From the NCBI GenBank assembly GCA_964003875.1, contig CAXFLH010000003.1, forward strand, positions 1-41,097: a stretch of DNA of 41,097 bases, in the 5' to 3' direction. Made by a program: the position numbers and the translations under genes. This document shows, one piece after another, positions 7,890 through 16,199 of this stretch (the first letter of the stretch is position 1; the number at the start of each line of letters is the position of its first letter). The notes below the pieces were generated by a model that was not told where the DNA came from, did no database searches, and saw nothing but the letters and a program-made list of their open reading frames with translations. The DNA is from UBA8444 sp964003875 (lineage in GTDB: Bacteria; Bacteroidota; Bacteroidia; Flavobacteriales; UBA7312).

Positions 7890-8255
7890 ATGAGTTCATT
7901 CATTATCTATATCGATTCTTGGTGTCCGATGTGTGTACGTTTTGGATCTTGGCTAAAGCGTTTGGATATCTTCAATGGTATCCGTCAAGCCGATATACGC
8001 ACTTATGAAGGCACAGCTATTTCTAAAGAAAAAGGTTTAGCACAACTAGCATCTATCAACAGAAGTTCTCGTATTTTTTACGGTTACGATAGCATTTGGC
8101 AAATCCTAGTCAGACTGCCTATCTTGTGGGTGTTTGTTCCTGTCTTTTATATTTTAAAAGTGAGTCGGCTTGGGCATTGGGCTTATAAGGAATTGGCTAT
8201 TAAGCGTCAGATTATTCCTTTGCATTGTAAAGAAGAAGACTGCCGCCCTAACTAG
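7890..8255 (+). CDS. DCC family thiol-disulfide oxidoreductase-like protein (DUF393)
   Basis: A 121-residue protein with the DUF393 pattern: the N-terminal strand FIIYIDSWCPMCVRFGSWLKRLD contains the CxxC pair (usual form DGxCxxC), followed by the Asp-Ile-Arg segment, the central hydrophobic block ILVRLPILWVFVPVFYILKVSRLG and a Cys-rich tail (HCKEEDC). The family is thioredoxin-like with a poorly known role. The frame is open for 33 codons further upstream, but that part encodes the intergenic repeat; Met at 7890 directly precedes the first strand and a -7 element. The 3' end overlaps the convergent minus-strand gene by 8 bp. Confidence 0.82.
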   Translation: MSSFIIYIDSWCPMCVRFGSWLKRLDIFNGIRQADIRTYEGTAISKEKGLAQLASINRSSRIFYGYDSIWQILVRLPILWVFVPVFYILKVSRLGHWAYKELAIKRQIIPLHCKEEDCRPN

Positions 8256-8745
8256 CGTTTTGGGCTTTTTTCATAGCCTTTGCTAGGGCTTGGTGCTCTT
8301 GACTGCCAAACAACACCTTTCTACCGTTGGTCAATTCTATTTGCAAACCTTTATCGCCACTGACGTTGTATGCCTTGCTCTCAAAACCAAAGCGTATGCC
8401 CCAACCCCCAAACTCCTTTATGGGTGAGTAGGTACGGGCTTTATAGCTTTTGATATCTTCAAAGGGAATCAGTCGTTCTTTGATATGTATGGGAAAAAAC
8501 TGATAGTGCAGTCCTTCAGAGCTAACTCTTAGCTTGAGTTTCATGAACCAAAACAATACGGGCAAACCTAAACCAACAAGTAAGGAAAAGGTAATTACAC
8601 CCTCATCGCTGAGTGGTTTATCGCCAATGACATTGCCCATCATAACTTGTTGGTAGATGCCGTACAAGGAAAATGCTGGAAAAAAAAGGATAACTAACCA
8701 AAGTAGTTTTTGTCTAAAATGTTGTTCTTCTTTGAAGTAATTCAT
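8248..8745 (-). CDS. Small membrane protein with PH-like C-terminal domain (DUF6141-like)
   Basis: A 165-residue protein with two N-terminal transmembrane helices (about 13-33 and 48-68) and a beta-rich cytoplasmic C-terminal part starting KLKLRVSSEGLHYQFFPIHIKERLIPFEDIKSYKARTY, a layout like bacterial PH-domain (bPH/DUF6141) membrane proteins. It starts within the last bases of the yyaL-like gene (4-bp ATGA overlap), so it is translationally coupled to it. No catalytic residues are apparent, and the function is unknown. Confidence 0.7.
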   Translation of the reverse strand: MNYFKEEQHFRQKLLWLVILFFPAFSLYGIYQQVMMGNVIGDKPLSDEGVITFSLLVGLGLPVLFWFMKLKLRVSSEGLHYQFFPIHIKERLIPFEDIKSYKARTYSPIKEFGGWGIRFGFESKAYNVSGDKGLQIELTNGRKVLFGSQEHQALAKAMKKAQNAS

Positions 8746-10763
8746 TGCAATAAATTTAATACTTTTTTAAGCTTTGTAGTTGGTAACTGACAACTTTTGT
8801 TTTGGCAAAGGTAGAAGGTCGTTTGCCCCTCGATCATTTTGTTTTGCAACAAAGGCAATGGGCTATCGGTCGTACTGCCTAATAGCAAGGTGTTGGGGGC
8901 ATAGTGTTGTTTAAAGTCTAGGGCTTTTTGTTCGGCTTGAGTTCCAACAATAGCTACTTCATAAAAAGGGGCTACATAGTTTAGCATCAAGATAGCCCAA
9001 TTGGAATAGCCTGAACCGTAAGAGGGCATATCGCTTTTGATGTTGTTCAATTGCAGTTGTGCCATATTCAAATAGTCGCTATTGTCTAAAAGGTGTCCTA
9101 AAGCAAATAGGTTATTGGCCATAACGGAAGACGAGGCTGGTATAACGTTGTCGTTAATTTCCATTTTACGAGCGACAAGGGGTGCGTCTAAGTCTGAGGT
9201 GAAGAAAAACATACCGCTCTGACTATCGTAAAAATGTGCTTGGCAATAGTCTGTTAAGTCCTTAGCCTTGTTGAGCCATTGCTCGTCAAAGGTCGCTTCG
9301 TACAAGCGTATCAATGCCGAAATGGTCAAGGCATAATCTTCTAAAAAACCATTAATAGAAGACTGTCCGTCTTTGTAGCTGTGCCACAAACTATGGTCAC
9401 TTTGGTATTGTTTGTCGAGAATAAAACGTGCGTTTTTTATTGCAGTGTGCAAATAGTATGTGTTGCCAAAAGCTAAGTAAGCATCGGTATAGGCTTGGCA
9501 CATGAGGGCGTTCCAAGAGGTTAAGGATTTATCGTCTAAAGCTGGGCGTGTGCGTTGTTCTCTTTCTTCTAACAATTGCCTTTGCCAATGTTTGACTTTT
9601 TGCTGAAAGACGTCTAGCTCTAGATTTTCTTTTTTACAAAAGTCGGCATCGCTTTGGTCTTTGACTAAAATGTAATTGCTTTCTTCCCAATAGCCTTTGT
9701 GGTTGATGTTGTAGTATTTAGCAAATAGGGGATAGTCTTGCTCCAAAAGGCTTTTGAGTTCTTCTTTTTTCCAGACGTAAAACTTACCTTCAAGCCCTTC
9801 ACTATCGGCATCTAGGGCTGAATAGAAAGCGCCATTGTCGTGGCTCAACTCCCTTTCAACAAAGGCTAAAGTTTGTTCGACAATGTCCTTATACATTTCT
9901 TTACCATAGCAGGTGTAGGCTTCGCTATACAAACTCACCAATTGGGCGTTGTCGTACAGCATTTTTTCAAAGTGTGGTACTTTCCATAGCTTATCGGTAG
10001 AATAACGGGCAAAGCCACCACCCACTTGGTCGTATATGCCACCCCAAGCCATTTTATCTAAAGTTAGCTGAACGTACTCACTCAGTTTGTTGTCTTGTTT
10101 GAGGTGTGCATAACGCATCAAAAAAAGGTAGTTGTTGGGAATGGGGAATTTAGGTGCTCGGTTAGGACCTCCCTCTTTGTAGTCGAATTGTTTGCTCCAA
10201 GGCTCAAGGGTATTTTCCAAATCCTGCCAACTGAAGTTGGGCTTTTCTTTATTGTAACTGACTAGCTCCGACTGTTGTATGCCTTTGGCTAACTTTTGGG
10301 CATAGTCTAGCATATCTTGTGGGCGTTGCTCGTAAAAATTGGCGACTTGTTTAATCTGTTCTATCCATTGTTCCTTAGGGAAATAGGTGCCTCCCCAAAC
10401 GGGTTTGCCATCTGGCAAGGCGATGCAATTGAGTGGCCATCCTCCACGCTGTTGCATGAGTTGAACGGCATTCATATAAACTTGGTCAATGTCTGGGCGT
10501 TCTTCTCTATCGACTTTGATATTTATAAAACACTCATTCATGACTTGCGCCACTTGTTCATCTTCAAAACTTTCGTGCTCCATAACGTGACACCAATGAC
10601 AAGCCGAATAACCAATGCTAATGATAAGAAGTTTACCTTCTTCCTTCGCTTTAGCTAGTGTCTGTTCATTCCATGGATACCAATCAACAGGATTGTGAGC
10701 GTGTTGTAATAAATAGGGACTGCTCTCATTGATAAGGGTGTTGTTATGTTGGTGTTCGCTCAT
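8742..10763 (-). CDS. Thioredoxin domain-containing protein of the YyaL/SPATA20 family (DUF255)
   Basis: A 673-residue protein, full length for the family. Residues 1-165 form the DUF255 thioredoxin-like domain, with NESSPYLLQHAHNPVDWYPW at the start and the CxxC pair in GYSACHWCHVMEHESF, followed by VDREERPDIDQVYM. The remaining part is an (alpha/alpha)6-barrel resembling N-acylglucosamine 2-epimerase/glycosidases (KFPIPNNYLFLMRY, GGGFARYSTDKLWKVPHFEKMLYDNAQL, YALDADSEGLEGKFYVW-type blocks). The biochemical function is not established. It lies 24 bp after a lipoprotein gene, in the same direction, and overlaps the next gene by 4 bp. Confidence 0.9.
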   Translation of the reverse strand: MSEHQHNNTLINESSPYLLQHAHNPVDWYPWNEQTLAKAKEEGKLLIISIGYSACHWCHVMEHESFEDEQVAQVMNECFINIKVDREERPDIDQVYMNAVQLMQQRGGWPLNCIALPDGKPVWGGTYFPKEQWIEQIKQVANFYEQRPQDMLDYAQKLAKGIQQSELVSYNKEKPNFSWQDLENTLEPWSKQFDYKEGGPNRAPKFPIPNNYLFLMRYAHLKQDNKLSEYVQLTLDKMAWGGIYDQVGGGFARYSTDKLWKVPHFEKMLYDNAQLVSLYSEAYTCYGKEMYKDIVEQTLAFVERELSHDNGAFYSALDADSEGLEGKFYVWKKEELKSLLEQDYPLFAKYYNINHKGYWEESNYILVKDQSDADFCKKENLELDVFQQKVKHWQRQLLEEREQRTRPALDDKSLTSWNALMCQAYTDAYLAFGNTYYLHTAIKNARFILDKQYQSDHSLWHSYKDGQSSINGFLEDYALTISALIRLYEATFDEQWLNKAKDLTDYCQAHFYDSQSGMFFFTSDLDAPLVARKMEINDNVIPASSSVMANNLFALGHLLDNSDYLNMAQLQLNNIKSDMPSYGSGYSNWAILMLNYVAPFYEVAIVGTQAEQKALDFKQHYAPNTLLLGSTTDSPLPLLQNKMIEGQTTFYLCQNKSCQLPTTKLKKVLNLLQ

Positions 10764-10787
10764 TTCAGTCCTTCCTCAAATGCAAGA

Positions 10788-11231
10788 CTATTTGTAGATA
10801 GTCAAGGGCGATGATGTTATGGTGTTGCTGCTATTCCCTGCTCTATCAATGGCGTAGATATCAAAAGTGACTTCTTGTTCGTTGCTACCATCTGTTATGG
10901 AGGTGGTATTCAAGACAATGTCTATAGTGCCAATGATGGCAATATCTGCCCCTTGTGGTGCTAACTCTTGAATACGGTATTCGTAGGTAATGCCGTTTCG
11001 TTGGTCTTGTAAAAATAGATTTTTGACGTTGGGGTCGTTTTCTCCCAAATCGCCATCGCCATCTTGATAAGAGATGCTAAAGGTAATGGGTCCTCCAAAT
11101 TCTTCAATGGAGGTGGGGGATATGCTTTCAAAAGTGAGTTGAGGAACAACAGACAAACCATCCTCATCTTTTTTACATGAGGAAAATATTAAAACGACTA
11201 AAAGTAAAGCTACTGAACGATAAATGACCAT
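10788..11231 (-). CDS. Lipoprotein with an Ig-like/fibronectin-type beta domain
   Basis: A 147-residue predicted lipoprotein: hydrophobic signal and lipobox IFSSC with the Cys at residue 19 followed by KKDED. The mature part is a single beta-sandwich-like domain with the acidic loop DGDGDLGENDP, a possible calcium site, and ends in a regular strand. Its start overlaps the preceding cytochrome-like lipoprotein gene by 22 bp, so it is the last gene of the five-gene cluster running leftward from 14800. Function is unknown; it is likely an accessory surface or periplasmic partner of the DUF1501 system. Confidence 0.75.
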   Translation of the reverse strand: MVIYRSVALLLVVLIFSSCKKDEDGLSVVPQLTFESISPTSIEEFGGPITFSISYQDGDGDLGENDPNVKNLFLQDQRNGITYEYRIQELAPQGADIAIIGTIDIVLNTTSITDGSNEQEVTFDIYAIDRAGNSSNTITSSPLTIYK

Positions 11232-12133
11232 ATGGATTTGATATAGATTTCACTTTCATTTTCGGGGTGTTCTGACATTTGAGGGCTCTCGTCTTTAGTG
11301 TAGTACCTCATAAAATACTGTTGGTTGCTAGAAAAAACGGAAGAATTTATGCTGATAATAAAGGGATAACCGTATTGTTCGCTATCTACACAGTTGGCTT
11401 GAAATTCTTGAGCTTGAGAAAAATCATTGATGTCATTAGATACCAATAGTTTGTTGTATTGTAAGTCGAGATTGTGTGTATTGTCGTCATCTACATCAAA
11501 AATGATATTGACATCAGTATTTTCAGGCATAAGGAAGGGGTTGTACCATTCGTCATCGACTTTATTGTCGCTAAACACCGTTTCGTAAGTGGTGTCGTAA
11601 ACGGCAAAATAATGAATGTTTGGCAGAGCATTAGGTTCGTTGGCAACATTGGACGATAAGTCTCTAGCGCCGTCCATTATCCAACTGCCAATTTGGTCTA
11701 TAGCTTCTTGTGGCATAGCTATACCGATGTTGTCTTGAGGCATTCTATCGTTTTCATTAACAAAACAACAGTTGGTGATGCGTTCCCACAATACTGAATT
11801 GGCTGTGTCGTAAGGAATGACTCTATATTCAAACTCTTGAGCTAAATTATTTTTGTTAATTCTATGATAAACAAGTGTAGAAAAGCTGCTATGTGGTGTT
11901 CTGAAATCGGGCTCGAAAGAACCATCGTGACAGCCGAGTACATTACACTTTGGTTCGAAAACTTCTTCATGTGTTCTGGTCAAAGAATTGGGACTTGAAC
12001 TGTTGTTAATGTTGTTTACAGGATAAATGATATCGGCATAGGGGTTATAAGGTTGCACGTCTTTTTTACAACTTATTAATATGCAAGAAGTCAGTATGAC
12101 TAAAGAAAAAAGGTAATAGTTAAATCGTTTCAT
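11210..12133 (-). CDS. Lipoprotein resembling a c-type cytochrome (CX4CH heme motif)
   Basis: A 307-residue lipoprotein (lipobox LISC, Cys near residue 22, followed by KKD). Near residues 56-75 it contains EEVFEPKCNVLGCHDGSFEP, where CNVLGCH is a CX4CH variant of the heme c attachment site, and further on DRMPQDNIGIAMPQEAIDQIGSWIMDGARD, the Met-Pro...Ile...Trp-Ile..Gly-Ala block found in Planctomycete-type cytochrome C-like domains. It starts at the last base of the DUF1501 gene. The combination suggests a membrane-anchored redox protein, but covalent heme attachment at CX4CH is inferred, not shown. The C-terminal third looks like a beta domain. Confidence 0.72.
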   Translation of the reverse strand: MKRFNYYLFSLVILTSCILISCKKDVQPYNPYADIIYPVNNINNSSSPNSLTRTHEEVFEPKCNVLGCHDGSFEPDFRTPHSSFSTLVYHRINKNNLAQEFEYRVIPYDTANSVLWERITNCCFVNENDRMPQDNIGIAMPQEAIDQIGSWIMDGARDLSSNVANEPNALPNIHYFAVYDTTYETVFSDNKVDDEWYNPFLMPENTDVNIIFDVDDDNTHNLDLQYNKLLVSNDINDFSQAQEFQANCVDSEQYGYPFIISINSSVFSSNQQYFMRYYTKDESPQMSEHPENESEIYIKSIWSFIVQ

Positions 12134-13449
12134 CAGTTAAAAGCTTCGTTAAGAACATTGCCATTAATTCTTCCGGCCGGTATATCGTTATCAAAGCCTA
12201 GTATGTTAGCTACAGTAGGCACAATATCAATGGTTTCTTTTTCTATATCAATAATAGAATTGGTATTGACAAAACTATCGGTTTGATGCCCTAAAACCAT
12301 AGTAAACACATCTCTACTCATAGCATCGCCTGTATGGTCTGTGCCTTCACGACCAAAGCCATCTACACGTCCATTGGTCTGCGAATTACGTCCGTGTTCC
12401 GGCACAGCAATTAAGATGGTATTTTCCATACCCGTTGTAGTTTTTATAGTTTCCCACAAATGAGAAAGAGCATAGTCAGCACGTTTTAGATTGTTGAGAT
12501 AATTAGTAGTATTAGCATGGGCAGTATCTACATTCTGCATATTTACTACTAGTAATTCAGGGGTAAATTCTTTGATGATTTCTTCAGCAAAAAACACAGT
12601 TAACATATCGTTGTTGTAGGCATTAGCACCTAAACCCCATGGATCATTGAAAGCCCCTAAGGCAGCTTTTTCAAAGTTATCTTGTATGAATGCTTCTAGT
12701 AAAATTCTATCTTCCAAAGTATTGACAATGCCTTCGTTGTTGCTAAACTCTCGACTGAAGTTTTCATCACAAAAGCCTCTTATTGCATCGATGTTTTGCT
12801 TGGAGTTTTGGTTGTTGCCAAAAGCAAAACTTTCAGCCGAATATATGGAGTCGTAACCAACATTCAAAAAGCTTTGGGGCTGAATGTAGTTGGCACCATA
12901 AGCTGAGCCATAGCTAGGGTCAGTGCTGTAATTAAGTTGAGGATAGGGTCCTAATGAATTAGAAACCCACCAAGCATTTAGTGCACTCATTGAAGGGGAG
13001 TTGTGTTTTCTATACAATTCGAACAAAGTCGGATATTGTGGATTGGAGTTAATGTTCAAATTGGTATCTGTATAAACTCCGGTTAAGAGAGTGGCGTGTC
13101 CGTTGTAATGGCCTGTTGGTCCTTGTTTCAGCTTAACATTGGAAAACAAAGTGCCTTGTTCTTGTAGAGTTTGTCCGGATGGTGTTCCTAAGGTTTGCCC
13201 CACATCAACACCCGCTAAATTTTCAGTGCTACCGTTAAAGGTATAGGGCATAACATTGCCATAACTTCCATTGGCAAACAAATGAGATTCTAAACTTCTT
13301 ACACCACCAGCGAATAAACAGACGACTACGTGATTGGCTTTTCTTGCACCAGTAGCAGCAAAAAGTCTACCTGATGGTAAGATGTAGGGAGCGGCTAATG
13401 TAGCTCCGGTGGTTAATCCTAATTTTTTAATGAATGTTCTCCTTTTCAT
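12133..13449 (-). CDS. DUF1501 family exported protein with Tat signal
   Basis: A 438-residue protein of the DUF1501 family (alkaline-phosphatase/sulfatase superfamily-like). The N-terminus MKRRTFIKKLGLTTGATLAAPYI is a twin-arginine (RRTFIKK) export signal. Blocks typical of the family include VVVCLFAGGVRSLESH, GPTGHYNGHATLLTGVY, LLVVNMQNVDTAHANT and ILIAVPEHGRNSQTNGRVDGFGREGTDHTGDA, the last containing the metal-site-like Glu-His and Asp-His. In Planctomycetes and some Bacteroidota, DUF1501 proteins are paired with DUF1800 proteins; here DUF1800 is absent and two short lipoproteins take its place upstream. Substrate unknown. Confidence 0.85.
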   Translation of the reverse strand: MKRRTFIKKLGLTTGATLAAPYILPSGRLFAATGARKANHVVVCLFAGGVRSLESHLFANGSYGNVMPYTFNGSTENLAGVDVGQTLGTPSGQTLQEQGTLFSNVKLKQGPTGHYNGHATLLTGVYTDTNLNINSNPQYPTLFELYRKHNSPSMSALNAWWVSNSLGPYPQLNYSTDPSYGSAYGANYIQPQSFLNVGYDSIYSAESFAFGNNQNSKQNIDAIRGFCDENFSREFSNNEGIVNTLEDRILLEAFIQDNFEKAALGAFNDPWGLGANAYNNDMLTVFFAEEIIKEFTPELLVVNMQNVDTAHANTTNYLNNLKRADYALSHLWETIKTTTGMENTILIAVPEHGRNSQTNGRVDGFGREGTDHTGDAMSRDVFTMVLGHQTDSFVNTNSIIDIEKETIDIVPTVANILGFDNDIPAGRINGNVLNEAFN

Positions 13450-13451
13450 AA

Positions 13452-13940
13452 TTAATAGTATCGGTATTCATTAGATGTCATTAATGCATAATAGACCATT
13501 TCAGCATCTATTTCTTGGTGGTTTTGAATATAATCTGTCAAATACCACTTTTCAAATGCATTGGGTGTTCTATTAAAAATGGTTTCGTAGGTTTCTTGAA
13601 CAAATTGCTCTACCGTTTGTTTACTTTCTCGGTTTATGTTCGGAATTTGACTATCCTCATTCGAAATGAACTTACGAATAATCATTTCTATAACAAGCGA
13701 CTTATCGCCAAAGGACTTATATACCGTAATGATGTCATCAAGCTCACCTTGTGAAATATTTTGACCATACAAATCATTGTAGGCAATGGATACAAATTCA
13801 ATGTCTGTTTTTAGTCTGTTTTTATCGGCAGAGGCTGGGTTGACTTCAACATTCTCTACTTCAAACAAATAATTGGGGTCTTTAGAACAAGCAACTATTA
13901 AGCATGTACAAATAAGACTTATGTAAAAATAATGTTTCAT
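13452..13940 (-). CDS. Lipoprotein with DUF4214/linker-like helical repeat (short)
   Basis: A 162-residue predicted lipoprotein (signal with LIVAC lipobox, Cys near 18, then SKD). The mature part is mostly helical and includes VQETYETIFNRTPNAFEKWYLTDYI, the Y..(I/L)F.R.P...E.. pattern also repeated in the next upstream gene and reminiscent of DUF4214 and phycobilisome-linker-type repeats. It begins inside the stop of the upstream gene (4-bp overlap) and ends 2 bp before the DUF1501 gene. It appears to substitute for a DUF1800 protein in this cluster; a function cannot be given. Confidence 0.72.
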   Translation of the reverse strand: MKHYFYISLICTCLIVACSKDPNYLFEVENVEVNPASADKNRLKTDIEFVSIAYNDLYGQNISQGELDDIITVYKSFGDKSLVIEMIIRKFISNEDSQIPNINRESKQTVEQFVQETYETIFNRTPNAFEKWYLTDYIQNHQEIDAEMVYYALMTSNEYRYY

Positions 13941-14800
13941 TCTATTCCTAGGTATTCGTCTGTTATTAAAATGCGCTTTTGCAATTCCTTATAATCCTTA
14001 TCAGTCTTAAAAAGAGTAGTGAGCTCGTAACTTTCTGATGAGCTAGGGTCACGGAATAATATTCTATTGTAAATATTGATTACTTGACCTTCATAATAAC
14101 CATCGTGGTTGAAAAATAAATCGTTAAAATCCGATTTGCTATTTCCATTGCCTCCAAAACAAACGGCTTGTTCATCATCTAACATATTAACGCCGTTTTC
14201 TATTTCATATTCTGTTGGGTATCTGTGTAAAAAATTTTGATAGATAGATACGACATAATTAAAACTACCCATATTAATTTCGTCATAAATGAAATTATCT
14301 ACGCATCTAGCTTGGATTTCTGTAATAGTAGCGTCATTGGATTTCAAATCGTCAGTACTGTTATAAAGTAAATACAATTTTACTAAACCTTCTTCAATCT
14401 CTTGTATTTCAAATGGGTCGTCGCTGTTTTCTAAAGCTTCTTCAAATCCATTAATATAATCTTCTCTTATTTGATTGGTATCTACGCCATTGATTAAATC
14501 TTGTCTAATGATATTAAACATATTGCCGTAGTATTCCTCTTTGGCTTGTACGCTTTCTACAAGAAGTTCTCGACTTTCTTGAGTTACCTCATCTCCTAAT
14601 AAGTTTCTTGCTGAATTGAACTCGTTTGTGTTGGGCTCTCGTCCCAGCATACTAATATAGAGTTTATTGATGTAATTTTCTTTTATTACACGATCTACGG
14701 TATAGTCTGGCGGAGCTACATTATTGGGGATAAGCTCCGTAGAGTCTTTACTACAACTGAATACTAAAGCAAGAACAAATAAGTAAAGGCTGTTACGCAT
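13937..14800 (-). CDS. Lipoprotein with three DUF4214/linker-like helical repeats
   Basis: A 287-residue lipoprotein (signal MRNSLYLFVLALVFSC, then SKDS). The helical mature part shows three copies of an internal motif: NKLYISMLGREPNTNEF (about residue 46), SIYQNFLHRYPTEYEIENG (about 187) and NIYNRILFRDPSSSESYEL (about 245). The shared core is Y..(x)(L/I)..R.P...E, like DUF4214 domains. It is the first gene of a five-gene set leading into the DUF1501 protein; the M20 peptidase gene ends 8 bp upstream. Probably anchored in the outer membrane and involved in binding or scaffolding; this is inference. Confidence 0.74.
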   Translation of the reverse strand: MRNSLYLFVLALVFSCSKDSTELIPNNVAPPDYTVDRVIKENYINKLYISMLGREPNTNEFNSARNLLGDEVTQESRELLVESVQAKEEYYGNMFNIIRQDLINGVDTNQIREDYINGFEEALENSDDPFEIQEIEEGLVKLYLLYNSTDDLKSNDATITEIQARCVDNFIYDEINMGSFNYVVSIYQNFLHRYPTEYEIENGVNMLDDEQAVCFGGNGNSKSDFNDLFFNHDGYYEGQVINIYNRILFRDPSSSESYELTTLFKTDKDYKELQKRILITDEYLGIE

Positions 14801-14808
14801 TGAGAGAA

Positions 14809-16197
14809 TTATTGATTTAACTCTCTAAATTTAGCAAAAAAGTGTGGAATAGTTTCTATTCCTTTTAGAAAATTGAAGATTCCATAATGCTCATTAGGCG
14901 AGTGTATGGCATCGCTGTCTAGTCCAAATCCCATTAGTATGGACTTCACATTTAGTTCTTTTTCAAATAGAGCTACAATAGGAATACTACCTCCACTTCT
15001 AACGGGTACAGGCTTTTTGCCGTAGGTAGCCTCCATGGCAGCACTCGCTGATAAGTAAGCTGGACTATCTGTAGGAGCTACATAAGGTTCGCCACCGTGA
15101 TGTGGACGCACTTCTACTTTTACACTCTTTGGTGCAATGGCTTTGAAATGGTCTTCAAATAGCTTAGTAATTTCTTCATCGGTTTGATTGGGAACTAGAC
15201 GCATAGAAATTTTAGCAAATGCTTTGGAGGCAATGACTGTTTTTGCGCCTTCTCCGGTATATCCGCCCCATATTCCATTAACGTCAAGGGTAGGGCGAAT
15301 CCCTGTTCGTTCCATAGTGGTATAGCCTTCTTCACCGTGAATATCGCTAAGATCTAAGGCCTTTTTATAATGTTCGAGAGAGAATGGAGCTCGTGCCATA
15401 TCTTCTCTTTCTTGGGCTGATAATTCAACCACTTTATCATAAAACCCAGGTATGCTGATATGATTGTTTTCATCTTTCAAGGAAGCAATCATTTCACATA
15501 AAATATTGATAGGATTGGCAACAGCACCCCCATATAAGCCAGAATGTAAATCTCGATTTGGCCCCGTAACTTCTACTTCTAGATAGCTTAAGCCTTTTAA
15601 ACCTGTTGTAATTGATGGTGTGTCGTTAGCGATAATTCCAGTGTCAGATATAAGAATAGCATCGCATTCGAGGCGTTCCTTATTAGCTTTGACGAAATCG
15701 CCCAAGTTATCAGAACCGACCTCTTCTTCGCCCTCAATCATAAACTTGACATTACAGGCTAAAGTGTTGGTTTGCATCATCAACTCAAAAGCTTTGACGT
15801 GCATAAACATTTGTCCTTTATCATCGCAAGCTCCACGAGCAAAAATAGCACCGTCAGGGTGTATGTCTGTAGTTTTAATTACGGGTTCAAAAGGGCCGCT
15901 CTCCCAAAGTTCTAAGGGGTCGGCAGGTTGTACATCGTAATGACCATAGACTAAAACAGTAGGTAGATTAGTGTCAATGATTTTTTCACCATAGACAATA
16001 GGGTATCCTACAGTGGGACAAATTTCTACCTGGTCAGCACCAGCTTTGACTAAATGGTCTTTGACGGATTCGGCACAAGCGTGAACGTCTTGGCTATAAG
16101 CGGGGTCTGCACTAATGGAAGGAATACGAAGTAAATCCATTAATTCTTCTAAGAATCGGTCTTTATTTTCTTGAATGTATGTCTTAATGTGTTCCAT
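14809..16197 (-). CDS. M20 family dipeptidase/metallopeptidase
   Basis: A 462-residue zinc peptidase of the M20A/CNDP-like dipeptidase group, cytoplasmic (no signal). Metal-binding blocks are clear: GHYDVQPADP with His86 and catalytic Asp88, CDDKGQ with bridging Asp at about 125, EGEEEVGS with the general-base Glu at 157-158, and the C-terminal IHSPNEHYG with a metal His. The central dimerisation domain (about 190-340) includes DLHSGLYGGAVANP. It lies 2 bp after phosphoglycerate mutase, in the same operon orientation. Substrate is probably short peptides; a carnosinase-like or succinyl-substrate role is possible. Confidence 0.9.
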   Translation of the reverse strand: MEHIKTYIQENKDRFLEELMDLLRIPSISADPAYSQDVHACAESVKDHLVKAGADQVEICPTVGYPIVYGEKIIDTNLPTVLVYGHYDVQPADPLELWESGPFEPVIKTTDIHPDGAIFARGACDDKGQMFMHVKAFELMMQTNTLACNVKFMIEGEEEVGSDNLGDFVKANKERLECDAILISDTGIIANDTPSITTGLKGLSYLEVEVTGPNRDLHSGLYGGAVANPINILCEMIASLKDENNHISIPGFYDKVVELSAQEREDMARAPFSLEHYKKALDLSDIHGEEGYTTMERTGIRPTLDVNGIWGGYTGEGAKTVIASKAFAKISMRLVPNQTDEEITKLFEDHFKAIAPKSVKVEVRPHHGGEPYVAPTDSPAYLSASAAMEATYGKKPVPVRSGGSIPIVALFEKELNVKSILMGFGLDSDAIHSPNEHYGIFNFLKGIETIPHFFAKFRELNQ

Positions 16198-16199
16198 AA

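Noticed and set aside
10317..10658. 113-codon plus-strand frame inside the YyaL-type gene
   Set aside because: It is antisense to strongly conserved thioredoxin-domain coding sequence and has no recognisable features.
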